From Firmicutes bacterium UBA6226 (GTDB taxonomy: Bacteria > Bacillota_A > Clostridia > Peptostreptococcales > Acidaminobacteraceae), in NCBI GenBank assembly GCA_002441045.1, contig DJWQ01000236.1:1-13883 (forward strand): a stretch of 13,883 nucleotides of DNA. The letters are read 5' to 3'. How positions within the stretch are numbered: position 1 is the stretch's first letter; each line of letters starts with the position of its first letter. Below are positions 1 to 6,919 of the stretch, one piece after another. The position numbers and the translations under genes were made by a program. The notes under the pieces were generated by a model. The model was not told the origin of the DNA. It did no database searches and was given only the letters and a program-made list of their open reading frames with translations.

Positions 1-21
1 CAGTTCATATAGACAGGATTT

Positions 22-1611
22 TTATTGATTTAGGTAAACCAGTGAAAAGATAAAAAACGTAACAATTGCAAGATTAATGCTATTGAAGGACAGTTCTAGC
101 TTTCTTATATATTTGAGCAAGAAATTATCTTTTATTACAAATACATAGGCCAAGTAGCAGCCGAGATAATTGATGAAGTATGAGGGAACCTTCATCATTT
201 GATTTATGAATGAATAATTCAGATCATAATGCAAGGTGCTCTTAAGCACGAACGAACCAAAAATACCTAATCCCACACAAATGAGTGCCAATAGCCACAT
301 GCCCGTAAATTCAGTGCGTCTAACTCTAAAGAAATCAACTGATTGATGTGTAGGTTGAAAGATGACGAAGAAAAATTTGATAAATGAGATCATAGTGCCC
401 CAATTAATGAACAACAACAAGCCTTTCTGTATAGGATCATCAATGCCATAACCAATTAGATATTTTGAAAAACCACCACTAAAAAATGGTGCCCCAGTGA
501 TACTAAAAATTGCAATCATCAATAGGATGGAAAGGGATTTTGAAAGTCGCCAAAGGCCTTTCATATCAGTTATTTTCCGAGTTTCATATCGATAGATCAA
601 TACGCCTGCAATTATAAATAAAAGTGATTTAAAGATACCGTGACTGAGAACGTGATAAAGAGCACCAAGGTGATGAATTTCTTTTAATCCGCCTATCCCA
701 ATTAGAATTAGTCCTATTTGAGATACCGTATGATATGCTAGGATTAGTTTTATATCTGTATGTGAAATTGCAAAAACAAAACCTGCTATAGCAGTAAGAT
801 AACCAATAGCTAGAATTAGGGGGCCTACATCGATTGCTGGCATGTATATCCACTGAATTCTAATGAGTAGATAAATCCCGATTTTGACGAATACACCAGA
901 CAGTATCGCAGAAACAATTGAAGGTGCGCTGGCTGTTCCATGTGCTTTCGGTAACCAACTAAACAAAGGAAGAACAGCAGCTTTTATACTCACACCTGTA
1001 AATAAGAAGGCAAATGATAAGTTTAAACGCTTAGTATCTTCAACTTTGAGGATTGCCTCGTGTAATGAACCAAAGTCTAGCACGCCAGTGGTTTTGTATA
1101 GAACTGCTATCCCAAATAAGAAAAAAGCCATCGCAATCATATTGATGGTTAAATAAATCATACCGTCATACATCGATTGCTTATCTTTTTTATACATAAT
1201 TAGGATTGAAACTGTAATGGTTGCAACTTCAATAAGTACATAGGCATTGAACAAATCAAATGAAAGAAACACGCCATTTATTAATCCTTGTAAGCTCATG
1301 AACAGGAATAAAAAGAGCTTGTTCATATACTTTTTCCGACTGCTAAAAAAGGTAAGTGCAAAAAAAAGCACGTTACTTAAGAGCAGAAAAAGATTTGAAG
1401 TAGCATCCACTTTGAGAATCATACCAGTAGGTAGAGGTGTTCCAACCAGTGGTAACGTCAGAGTTGGTAATGTAAAAAAATAGATAGCAATCACAATAAA
1501 GCTAAACTGTAATAGGAGTCCAATATATTTGAAAAAGGAACGATCAAATATATATTGAGTTAAACCGACTGTGATTGGCGCTAGAACAAGATAGTAAAGT
1601 AGTAGTGTCAA
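22..1611 (-). CDS. mrpD: Mrp antiporter subunit D (NuoN/NuoM-like, MbhH-like)
   Basis: This is the large ion-translocating subunit of a multisubunit Na+(K+)/H+ antiporter, of the NuoL/M/N family, with about 14 membrane helices over 529 residues, the usual MrpD length. Charged residues expected of the proton path are visible inside helices: Glu128 (LIEVATI), Lys210 (SIKAAV), Lys243 (FVKIG), Lys328 (IFKSLL) and Lys383. The loop LFSWLPKAHGTASAP at about 216-230 is a hallmark of the family. The start is TTG at 1611. Its TTG overlaps the TGA stop of mrpC (shared TTGA, 1608-1611), and AAGGAG lies about 10 bases upstream, so translation is probably coupled to mrpC. No terminator follows, and only 21 bases remain before the window edge, so the operon probably continues. 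MbhH or another NuoN-like paralogue is an alternative name for the same family. Confidence 0.92.
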   Translation of the reverse strand: MTLLLYYLVLAPITVGLTQYIFDRSFFKYIGLLLQFSFIVIAIYFFTLPTLTLPLVGTPLPTGMILKVDATSNLFLLLSNVLFFALTFFSSRKKYMNKLFLFLFMSLQGLINGVFLSFDLFNAYVLIEVATITVSILIMYKKDKQSMYDGMIYLTINMIAMAFFLFGIAVLYKTTGVLDFGSLHEAILKVEDTKRLNLSFAFLFTGVSIKAAVLPLFSWLPKAHGTASAPSIVSAILSGVFVKIGIYLLIRIQWIYMPAIDVGPLILAIGYLTAIAGFVFAISHTDIKLILAYHTVSQIGLILIGIGGLKEIHHLGALYHVLSHGIFKSLLFIIAGVLIYRYETRKITDMKGLWRLSKSLSILLMIAIFSITGAPFFSGGFSKYLIGYGIDDPIQKGLLLFINWGTMISFIKFFFVIFQPTHQSVDFFRVRRTEFTGMWLLALICVGLGIFGSFVLKSTLHYDLNYSFINQMMKVPSYFINYLGCYLAYVFVIKDNFLLKYIRKLELSFNSINLAIVTFFIFSLVYLNQ

Positions 1612-1967
1612 TCGATTTCACTCCTTTTCTTTTTGACTTTATTCCAGTTTGTAGTACCATATTTGTGGAACATCGAAACAAACATCGTTAAACAAACCGC
1701 TGTAATTGAAACCCCTATAACGACAGCTGTTATGGTCAAAGCTTGTGGCAGTGGATCCGCTACAGGTGTTATGGATGATAACGCTTTTCCTATAGGTGGC
1801 ACTGCGTCGGTCTGATAATTAGACGACAGAAAATAAAGCACAATTGCCGCTTGCATGATACTCATACTAATTATGGTTTTAAGGATGTTTCTTCTAGCGC
1901 ATAAACCGTAAACACCTATAAAAAAGATGCAGATACTGACGGTTTCACCATTGATTAGATCTTTCAT
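1608..1967 (-). CDS. mrpC: Mrp antiporter subunit C (NuoK-like, MbhG-like)
   Basis: Small NuoK homologue of 119 residues with three predicted membrane helices (about 8-25, 30-48 and 75-100). The motif DPLPQALTITAVVIGVSITAV near residues 71-91 is the signature of MrpC/MnhC proteins. In Mrp and Mbh complexes this subunit sits between MrpD and the MrpA-type helices and helps form the lateral ion path. The ATG start at 1967 is preceded by a weak GAGG. The gene follows mrpB after 15 bases and overlaps mrpD by 4 bases. The last 15 or so residues are basic and soluble, as is usual at a cytoplasmic C-terminus. Confidence 0.92.
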   Translation of the reverse strand: MKDLINGETVSICIFFIGVYGLCARRNILKTIISMSIMQAAIVLYFLSSNYQTDAVPPIGKALSSITPVADPLPQALTITAVVIGVSITAVCLTMFVSMFHKYGTTNWNKVKKKRSEID

Positions 1968-1982
1968 AAAACCTCATTTCGT

Positions 1983-2372
1983 TTATTCTCTAGACTCATA
2001 AAATGCGAAGCGGTAAAAAATGATGGTCATACCACAAGCGACTTTAAGGCCAATTAATAGGTTTGCAAGGATTAGATAATAAGGAATAGCTTGTATGAAG
2101 GTCTGATAAACATTCAGTGTTACAAATAAAGTAACCAATATAAGCAATGCAAGTAAAGCTGATTTCTCCAATGTCTGCACTTTAGCAAGATCTAAAAACA
2201 TAATGGGTTGACTTAGATACTTTGCAATGAAAATTGCACTGAGAACCGCACCACCTTGAAAGCCACCTCCCGGAGAAATATGGCCATTTGCAATCATATA
2301 CAAACTAAATAATATGATAAAAGGATAAATGATGCCCATAGAGCGATTGAGTAATTGCGAATGATCATTCAT
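1983..2372 (-). CDS. mrpB: Mrp antiporter subunit B (MnhB domain, MbhF-like)
   Basis: Integral membrane subunit of about 129 residues with four predicted helices. The segment ANGHISPGGGFQGGAV is the classic MnhB/MbhF signature. I placed the start at ATG 2372 rather than 48 bases upstream, because AAGGAG lies about 9 bases before it and the alternative N-terminus would lie deep inside the preceding gene. With this start the gene overlaps the MbhE-like gene by 8 bases (ATGAATGA, 2365-2372), a coupling arrangement. The family accompanies the C-terminal part of MrpA in Na+/H+ antiporters and the equivalent subunits of membrane-bound hydrogenases. Confidence 0.92.
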   Translation of the reverse strand: MNDHSQLLNRSMGIIYPFIILFSLYMIANGHISPGGGFQGGAVLSAIFIAKYLSQPIMFLDLAKVQTLEKSALLALLILVTLFVTLNVYQTFIQAIPYYLILANLLIGLKVACGMTIIFYRFAFYESRE

Positions 2373-2640
2373 CGTATCGATCTCCTTCGTGTTCATGAAC
2401 AGACATATAAATAACGGCAATGATACTAAACAGAAGCATTAGTGCTTCAAACAAAGTGTCATAGTAGCGATAGAACAAATAGATAGCAGTTACTGCATTT
2501 GGTGCACCAGTTTCAGCATAAGCGTTTTTAATGACGTATTCTGATATGGGCTTTGTATCCGAAAGAGGAATCAAATTGTTCTGATAAACGACTACCAAGG
2601 CGATAAAAAAGATAAACAAACCGATATAACTTCTTCTCAT
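2365..2640 (-). CDS. MbhE-like subunit (C-terminal piece of MrpA)
   Basis: Protein of 91 residues with an N-terminal helix (about 5-22), a polar loop, and a second helix near 60-80. The pattern AETGAPNAVTAIYLFYRYYDTLFEALMLL matches the region that in full-length MrpA proteins follows the DUF4040/MbhD part, and that in archaeal membrane hydrogenases is the separate subunit MbhE. It is encoded between the MbhD-like gene (4-base ATGA overlap) and mrpB (8-base overlap), as expected from the order in fused MrpA-MrpB arrangements. The C-terminus is acidic (HEHEGDRYDE). The role is structural, in the ion-translocating module. The family assignment is from motif memory; a profile search would confirm it. 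Confidence 0.82.
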   Translation of the reverse strand: MRRSYIGLFIFFIALVVVYQNNLIPLSDTKPISEYVIKNAYAETGAPNAVTAIYLFYRYYDTLFEALMLLFSIIAVIYMSVHEHEGDRYDE

Positions 2641-3179
2641 AAGATGTCCTCCTCAACTTTCAAAAATTCATAATGATAGCGTGGGTGGGCTTCTATTTCA
2701 AGAAATTGTTTGAGCGCATCAAATTTATAGTTTTCTGGATGTGCATAAATGGTAATGACATCGTTTTTTTCTACTAAAATTAGCGCGTACTGATGATGCT
2801 CTACAATATGTTCAATTGCTTCAGTGGAATAAATAATCTGAGCTTCAAGTTCTTGTTTGGTACAAAATTTTTCAAGCGTTTTAATGAGCTGTTGTTTGTG
2901 AATGGAAAGTTGTCCGTTTTCTTCTAACTCATCTTCCTGTAATTGATAGTAAATGGTGTATAACTTGTATTTTTGTAATGCAACGATAAATAGAATTGTC
3001 GAAAGTGTACTGCCAATGATTGCCTCAGCCAGAGCAACATCAGGTGCCCCATACATCAAATAGACAAATGAAATGGCAATTGAAAATAATCCTAAGTAGA
3101 GAACGGCTTGGCGTAAATAGCGTGTCTGAATCGCTGTAATAGAGGTGATCACTAATAAAATTAATGCAATTTCAAGCAT
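2637..3179 (-). CDS. MbhD-like subunit (DUF4040) with soluble C-terminal extension
   Basis: The first 75 or so residues form three membrane helices with the motif GAPDVALAEAIIGSTLSTIL. This is the strongly conserved core of the DUF4040 part of MrpA and of MbhD, including the intramembrane acidic residue of the LAEA stretch. After the third helix comes a basic patch (LQKYKLY), suggesting that the remainder is cytoplasmic. About 100 soluble, charged residues (76-180) follow, with no membrane segment and no domain I recognise. The gene ends with a 4-base overlap with the MbhE-like gene and begins 2 bases after mrpG. ATG 3179 is the only sensible start. The subunit contributes to the ion path next to MrpD-type subunits; the function of the tail is unknown. 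Confidence 0.85.
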   Translation of the reverse strand: MLEIALILLVITSITAIQTRYLRQAVLYLGLFSIAISFVYLMYGAPDVALAEAIIGSTLSTILFIVALQKYKLYTIYYQLQEDELEENGQLSIHKQQLIKTLEKFCTKQELEAQIIYSTEAIEHIVEHHQYALILVEKNDVITIYAHPENYKFDALKQFLEIEAHPRYHYEFLKVEEDIL

Positions 3180-3181
3180 GC

Positions 3182-3466
3182 CTACTCCTTTCCGAATTTA
3201 TAGCCACTAATTTTTGCAGAGCGGACGACCGAATGTGTTACAAGTGGATTAATCAGTAATGAAATACAAAGAATCAATATGACTTTAAATGAAAAGGCAT
3301 TTAGGCCACTTTTGATGATAATCCCAATTATCAATGTGATATAGCCTACTGTATCCACTTTTGAGGCAACGAGTGCTCGGGTATAAAAGTTTTTAAAACG
3401 ATAGATTCCAATGACGCCGATAAAGACAAATGCCAAGCCCAGATAAATGATAATTGTCCCAAACAT
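3182..3466 (-). CDS. mrpG: Mrp antiporter subunit G (MnhG, MbhC-like)
   Basis: Protein of 94 residues with three predicted helices (about 2-20, 38-55 and 58-76). The motif GIYRFKNFYTRALVASKVDTVGY corresponds to the MnhG signature of arginine, aromatic-Tyr-Thr-Arg, Lys and Asp-Thr-x-Gly. It is a small accessory subunit in the membrane arm of Mrp antiporters. The gene shares one base with mrpF (TAATG at 3464-3468), a stop-start arrangement typical of coupled translation. A G-rich ribosome binding site lies within the end of mrpF. It is two bases from the next gene in the operon. Confidence 0.93.
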   Translation of the reverse strand: MFGTIIIYLGLAFVFIGVIGIYRFKNFYTRALVASKVDTVGYITLIIGIIIKSGLNAFSFKVILILCISLLINPLVTHSVVRSAKISGYKFGKE

Positions 3467-3717
3467 TAAAACCGCCCCTTTCTTTGAATATATAGTGCTA
3501 TGAAGATAATGCCAACAAAGCTCAGTAATGCGTAAACCAAAGCAAGGTCTAAAAAGAATGTTTGCTTTTGGATAAATGCAACGACGATAATCAACATAAT
3601 CAGTTTTGAGGTCACTAGGTTGAGCCCCAACATCCTATCCCAAAGTGAAGGACCAATTAAGATTCTTAATGCACTTAATACAGTGAGTATTACTAATAGT
3701 GTGACGACTATGGTCAT
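3466..3717 (-). CDS. mrpF: Mrp antiporter subunit F (MnhF, MbhB-like)
   Basis: Protein of 83 residues with three membrane helices. The segment GPSLWDRMLGLNLVTSK at about 22-38 is the MrpF signature and includes the conserved Asp-Arg pair, followed by DLALVYALLSFVG in the last helix. It is a small subunit at the periphery of the antiporter; in other bacteria MrpF is also reported to take part in cholate or Na+ efflux. The ATG start at 3717 overlaps the end of mrpE by 4 bases (ATGA), and its stop overlaps the mrpG start. Size and order match the standard E-F-G block. Confidence 0.93.
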   Translation of the reverse strand: MTIVVTLLVILTVLSALRILIGPSLWDRMLGLNLVTSKLIMLIIVVAFIQKQTFFLDLALVYALLSFVGIIFIALYIQRKGRF

Positions 3718-4202
3718 AGTCCCTCCTTAATTCTCTTTTCAAGTTTCCCTTTTATTCTAATACCAGCCATAGTCGGTTGAGTGGTTGTTGGATTGATCCA
3801 TAAAACCGTTAACATATGTCCTTGAACGTCCACTGTTATCGTTCCAGGCGTTAATGTGATGGAATTAGCCAGTACGACGATATCGATATTCTTTTCTAAT
3901 TCTGTATAAATATCTACAAAACCAGGATTCGCCTTTCCAGAAATAATATAAGGAATAATGGATAAACCAGATTTATATATTTCGAGTAATAGAAAAAAAG
4001 CGTATCTCAAAAGTTTAAATACGTTAAATGGGTAAAAGACATATAAATAATCGTCAACCAGATATTTTTCTGAGAAATAAATAACAGCAAGTGAAATGAG
4101 AATGCCACTAATCATTAAGAAGACGTTAATCGTTTCAAACAGAACCAGCCATACGACTGTGAATAGAAAAACAAGTTGTAAATAGTAGAGGTATCTTTTC
4201 AT
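3714..4202 (-). CDS. mrpE: Mrp antiporter subunit E (MnhE, MbhA-like), first gene of operon
   Basis: Protein of 162 residues with two or three N-terminal membrane segments (to about residue 75) and a soluble C-terminal half. The signature VVLANSITLTPGTITVDV and a basic C-terminus identify MnhE. The start chosen is ATG 4202, because an excellent AAAGGAGG lies 5 bases upstream. An in-frame codon 18 bases earlier would put the ribosome binding site inside the coding region. It is the first gene of the operon, preceded by about 85 AT-rich bases and then the terminator of the upstream gene. I see no good promoter: the best candidate is TTGTTA (4257-4262) with a poor -10, TAATTT (4233-4238), 18 bases downstream. 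Confidence 0.93.
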   Translation of the reverse strand: MKRYLYYLQLVFLFTVVWLVLFETINVFLMISGILISLAVIYFSEKYLVDDYLYVFYPFNVFKLLRYAFFLLLEIYKSGLSIIPYIISGKANPGFVDIYTELEKNIDIVVLANSITLTPGTITVDVQGHMLTVLWINPTTTQPTMAGIRIKGKLEKRIKEGL

Positions 4203-4286
4203 AATGCCTCCTTTGCACATGATAAATCAAGAAAATTAATTTAAATATTTATACCCTAACAATTATTCTTATAAACAGTGTAATCA

Positions 4287-4337
4287 CAAAAAATTAAAGG
4301 TGCTATCAAATGGCAATATTGCCTTGATAACACCTTT
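4287..4337 (-). terminator. Intrinsic terminator after the M42 peptidase gene
   Basis: A 14-base arm (4296-4309) pairs with 4324-4337. The only non-Watson-Crick position becomes a G-U wobble on the minus strand. An inner perfect palindrome GGCAATATTGCC (4312-4323) extends the hairpin after a 2-base bulge. On the minus strand the stem is followed by AA and six Ts (4288-4293). It begins 10 bases after the M42 stop codon and insulates that operon from the mrp operon. The plus-strand reading also has a T run (4335-4340), but no plus-strand gene precedes it. Confidence 0.88.
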
Positions 4338-4347
4338 TTTAGGCTGC

Positions 4348-5379
4348 TTATTTGGAAATGATATAGTGGTAAATCAGACGCATTGTGTTTTCAAGTGCTG
4401 AGTAATGCGTTCTCTCCATACCATGTGAAGCATGGACGCCAGGACCAATTAGAGCACCTCGAATGTTGTGACCGGCTCTAAGTGCCGCACTTACATCAGA
4501 ACCGTAATAAGGATAAATATCAACAGCGTATTTTAACTCGTTTGCACTTGCAAGCGTTATTAGGCGGCTAGTCATCTCATAGTCATATGGACCACTTGAA
4601 TCCTTTGCACAGATAGAGACATCATACTCTGTACACGTTAAATCCTCACCGATACATCCCATGTCAACTGCAAGTAACTCTTCGACATCAGATGGAATAT
4701 AAGAAGCACCATGACCTACCTCTTCATAGGCAGAAATGATGACTTTAGTCGTATAAGCTGGTTTAATTTGATTATTTGAAAGAAATGCCATCACACCGAA
4801 TAGACAAGCAACAGAAGCTTTATCATCTAAAAATCGTGATTTAACAAAATCGTTAATAATTGTCGTTTTAGGTTCAATGCTTATGAAATCACCAACTTGA
4901 ATGCCTAAAGCTTTAACCTCTTCCTTAGATTTAACGGTTTCATCAAGTCTAACAAACATCGTTTCTGGTGTACGCGTCATCGTTGAGCTATCTTTATAAA
5001 CGTGCATAGCAGGCGCTTTACTTAGGAAAGTACCTGTGAAAATTTTTCCTTCACGTGTATGGATGCGACAATATTCACTATCAAGAGTAGGGACGATGGG
5101 GCCGCCTACTAGCGTAAAGTTTAAATTACCATCACTAGAAATGCTTCTTACCATAGCACCAAGCGTATCTACATGGGCAGATAAGCCAATGGTTTTTTCA
5201 TCACTTTCACCTGGAATTGTGATAATGCCGCCACCTTTTTTAGTATATTCAAAATCATACCCTAAATGTGTTGATTCTTCTTCAATCAGTTTCATGACTT
5301 GCATAGTAAAACCGCTTGGGCTGTCCGTTGTTAATATTCTCTGGATTAAGTCCAAAAAATACGACTTATCAATTTGCAT
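4348..5379 (-). CDS. M42 family metallo-aminopeptidase (glutamyl aminopeptidase/endoglucanase-like)
   Basis: Cytosolic di-metal aminopeptidase of the M42 (PepA/TET/FrvX) family, 343 residues, a typical length. Expected metal ligands and catalytic residues are visible in order: His69 and Asp71 in SAHVD, Asp185/186 in RFLDDKAS, the Glu219-Glu220 pair in AYEEVGHGAS, Asp239 in AVDMG, and His325 in GMERTH. The protein therefore looks active and probably trims N-terminal residues from peptides as a large homo-oligomer. I chose ATG 5379 because GGAGGTG lies immediately before it; the start 27 bases upstream would put this site inside the gene. It is the last gene of the ccdA-thioredoxin operon, 32 bases after the lipoprotein gene, and is followed by a strong terminator. 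Confidence 0.93.
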   Translation of the reverse strand: MQIDKSYFLDLIQRILTTDSPSGFTMQVMKLIEEESTHLGYDFEYTKKGGGIITIPGESDEKTIGLSAHVDTLGAMVRSISSDGNLNFTLVGGPIVPTLDSEYCRIHTREGKIFTGTFLSKAPAMHVYKDSSTMTRTPETMFVRLDETVKSKEEVKALGIQVGDFISIEPKTTIINDFVKSRFLDDKASVACLFGVMAFLSNNQIKPAYTTKVIISAYEEVGHGASYIPSDVEELLAVDMGCIGEDLTCTEYDVSICAKDSSGPYDYEMTSRLITLASANELKYAVDIYPYYGSDVSAALRAGHNIRGALIGPGVHASHGMERTHYSALENTMRLIYHYIISK

Positions 5380-5411
5380 AATCACCTCCGAAGTATTTTC
5401 TAACACTTCTA

Positions 5412-5996
5412 TTATTGCCTGTTTTGGAGTACTTCGTCAATAGCATTAAATATACCTTCAATGGTGTTTTCTTCTAACATCCCTGGAAATGAGTAAAAGT
5501 ACTCAAAATCTTTTCCTAAAAAAAGTGAGGTTGGAAAGCCAGTAATACCGAATTTGCTTGCAAGTGTGCCTTCTTCATCTAGGAACACCTCAAACTCATA
5601 ACCGTATTTGTCAATGTAGTCTTGAACCGTTTTTTGATCTTCACCGACACTGATTGCAAGAACGACAACGTCATCTCTTTTGTTCAGTTCATCGAGCAAT
5701 GGCATTTCTTGAACACAGTATTTGCACCAAGTTGCCCAAAAGTTAACGACAATCATTTTCCCTTCGTAAGCATACAATGAGGTCTCTGTACCATCCAAAC
5801 CTGTAAGCTTAAAATCTTCCATGATATATGGCTCTCTTGCTTCTGCTGTAGATGCAGTACTGGTTGACTCAGAAGTATCTTCAGTACCTTCAAGCGATGC
5901 CGTCGTTGTTGTTTCATCTGTAGCTGTGCTACAAGCCGCTAAGCTTAGCATAAGAATTAGCACAAGCGCTATTAAAGTTGTAAATTTAAATTTCAT
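5412..5996 (-). CDS. TlpA/ResA-like thioredoxin-fold lipoprotein
   Basis: Membrane-anchored extracytoplasmic thiol-disulfide oxidoreductase of 194 residues. Residues 1-22 form a lipoprotein signal peptide ending in the lipobox LSLAAC, with Cys22 as the lipidated residue. A Ser/Thr/Glu-rich linker (about 23-55) leads to a TlpA/AhpC-type domain. It has the active-site motif WCKYC (Cys91, Cys94) within VVNFWATWC, and the cis-proline loop ITGFPTS (Pro155). ATG 5996 has GGAGG about 6 bases upstream. The gene lies 23 bases after ccdA, so it most likely receives electrons from CcdA to reduce disulfides outside the membrane, as in ResA/CcdA or ScsB-like pairs. No cytochrome c maturation genes are visible, so the true substrate is open. 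Confidence 0.92.
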   Translation of the reverse strand: MKFKFTTLIALVLILMLSLAACSTATDETTTTASLEGTEDTSESTSTASTAEAREPYIMEDFKLTGLDGTETSLYAYEGKMIVVNFWATWCKYCVQEMPLLDELNKRDDVVVLAISVGEDQKTVQDYIDKYGYEFEVFLDEEGTLASKFGITGFPTSLFLGKDFEYFYSFPGMLEENTIEGIFNAIDEVLQNRQ

Positions 5997-6019
5997 TATG
6001 ACCTCCATTATGATCTCCG

Positions 6020-6721
6020 TTATGATCTTACCAACCAGTTGGCTATTATATATAATTTGTCAGAGAAAATTAACATTCCGATGAGAATTAGGATAAAACC
6101 TGCTATTTTATTAAGCGTTTTTGAATACTTTGTTAGTACGTTTAACTTTTGATCAAATACATTTAGAAAAACGGATGTGAGTAAGAAGGGGATTGCCATT
6201 CCTAAAGAATAAATGAACAGCAGCTTTACACCTTCTGCAACATTTTGACTCATGACAGCAGTTGAAGCTAAAATTGCGCCTAAGATAGGACCGAAACAAG
6301 GTGTCCAACCAAATGCAAACGCCATGCCAACTAATATGGCAGTTAAGAAAGAGACTTCAGCCCCTTTTTTAGATTTACGATAATCTCTACTCAAAAATGG
6401 AATCTTAATTATTCCGGACATTTGTAAACCGAAAAGGATAATAAGAACACCACTGATTTTAGATAAAAACGCTTTATGTTGAGAAAGCAAACGACCTAAA
6501 ACACTTGCAGACACACCGAGTAGCATAAAAACAATCGTAAAGCCAATAATAAAGCCCAACGTTTGTAAAATTGCTTTCTTGCGCTTCTGTTTTAAATCTT
6601 CCGTATCATATGTACCTGTTAGATACATAATATAAGCAGGAACAAGTGGCAACAAACAAGGGGTAAAAAAGGATAAAATGCCTGCGGTGAAAGCGGTCCA
6701 ATTATTTACAGTTAAAAACAT
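6020..6721 (-). CDS. ccdA: CcdA-family transmembrane thiol-disulfide electron carrier
   Basis: Polytopic membrane protein of 233 residues with six predicted helices, in the CcdA/DsbD-beta family. It carries electrons from cytoplasmic thioredoxin across the membrane through two intramembrane cysteines. Both are present in family motifs: Cys22 in FFTPCLLPLVPAY and Cys142 in GWTPCFGPILGAI. ATG 6721 has AGAGGTGA just upstream. It is the first gene of an operon with the TlpA-like lipoprotein, its obvious partner, and the M42 aminopeptidase. The promoter at 6773-6801 fits a leader of about 45 bases. Confidence 0.93.
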   Translation of the reverse strand: MFLTVNNWTAFTAGILSFFTPCLLPLVPAYIMYLTGTYDTEDLKQKRKKAILQTLGFIIGFTIVFMLLGVSASVLGRLLSQHKAFLSKISGVLIILFGLQMSGIIKIPFLSRDYRKSKKGAEVSFLTAILVGMAFAFGWTPCFGPILGAILASTAVMSQNVAEGVKLLFIYSLGMAIPFLLTSVFLNVFDQKLNVLTKYSKTLNKIAGFILILIGMLIFSDKLYIIANWLVRS

Positions 6722-6772
6722 GATTCACCTCTTTAAATTCTGTTTATAGTATTAAAAGACAATATTGAAATT

Positions 6773-6801
6773 AGTATACCCCATGAGGGAGGGGGTTGCA
6801 A
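6773..6801 (-). promoter_or_regulatory. Sigma-70-type promoter of the ccdA operon
   Basis: On the minus strand a -35 box TTGCAA (6796-6801) is followed after exactly 17 bases by a -10 box TATACT (6773-6778). Both are near consensus, and the spacing is optimal. The expected transcript start is near 6766, about 45 bases before the ccdA start codon. The spacer is unusually C-rich on this strand. Confidence 0.7.
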
Positions 6802-6838
6802 ATTAAAATTTCATTAATTAGGGATGTTTCATAAATGT

Positions 6839-6861
6839 AAAAAAAACTGGAAAATTCCAGT
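6839..6861 (-). terminator. Probable intrinsic terminator downstream of the DAC gene
   Basis: The inverted repeat ACTGGAAAATTCCAGT (6846-6861) gives a 6-7 bp stem. On the minus strand it is followed by seven uninterrupted Ts (6839-6845). The stem is short but the T run is long. It lies 223 bases beyond the DAC stop codon and 38 bases before the ccdA promoter. It would therefore end DAC transcription before ccdA, after crossing the small plus-strand ORF in antisense. Confidence 0.6.
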
Positions 6862-6919
6862 AAATTAAAGTAAAATAAAGACTAAGTACAGTAATCATTT
6901 GGAAAATGGGGGGATTGGC

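Noticed and set aside
6..21. ATG on the minus strand at 8 as the start of the next mrp-operon gene.
   Set aside because: Only two codons are visible and there is no ribosome binding site before it, so it cannot be supported, although a downstream gene is likely.
629..853. Minus-strand ORF of 74 residues inside mrpD.
   Set aside because: It lies in another frame of a well-supported antiporter gene, and the peptide is Ser/Arg/Asn-rich low-quality sequence. It is a shadow.
1247..1483. Plus-strand ORFs of 60-90 residues within the mrp operon (also around 884-1156 and 1633-1815).
   Set aside because: They are antisense to strongly conserved mrp genes and show no protein features of their own.
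5036..5443. Plus-strand ORF of 135 residues opposite the M42 peptidase gene.
   Set aside because: It is antisense to a gene with all catalytic residues conserved, with no ribosome binding site or recognisable domain. It is a shadow.
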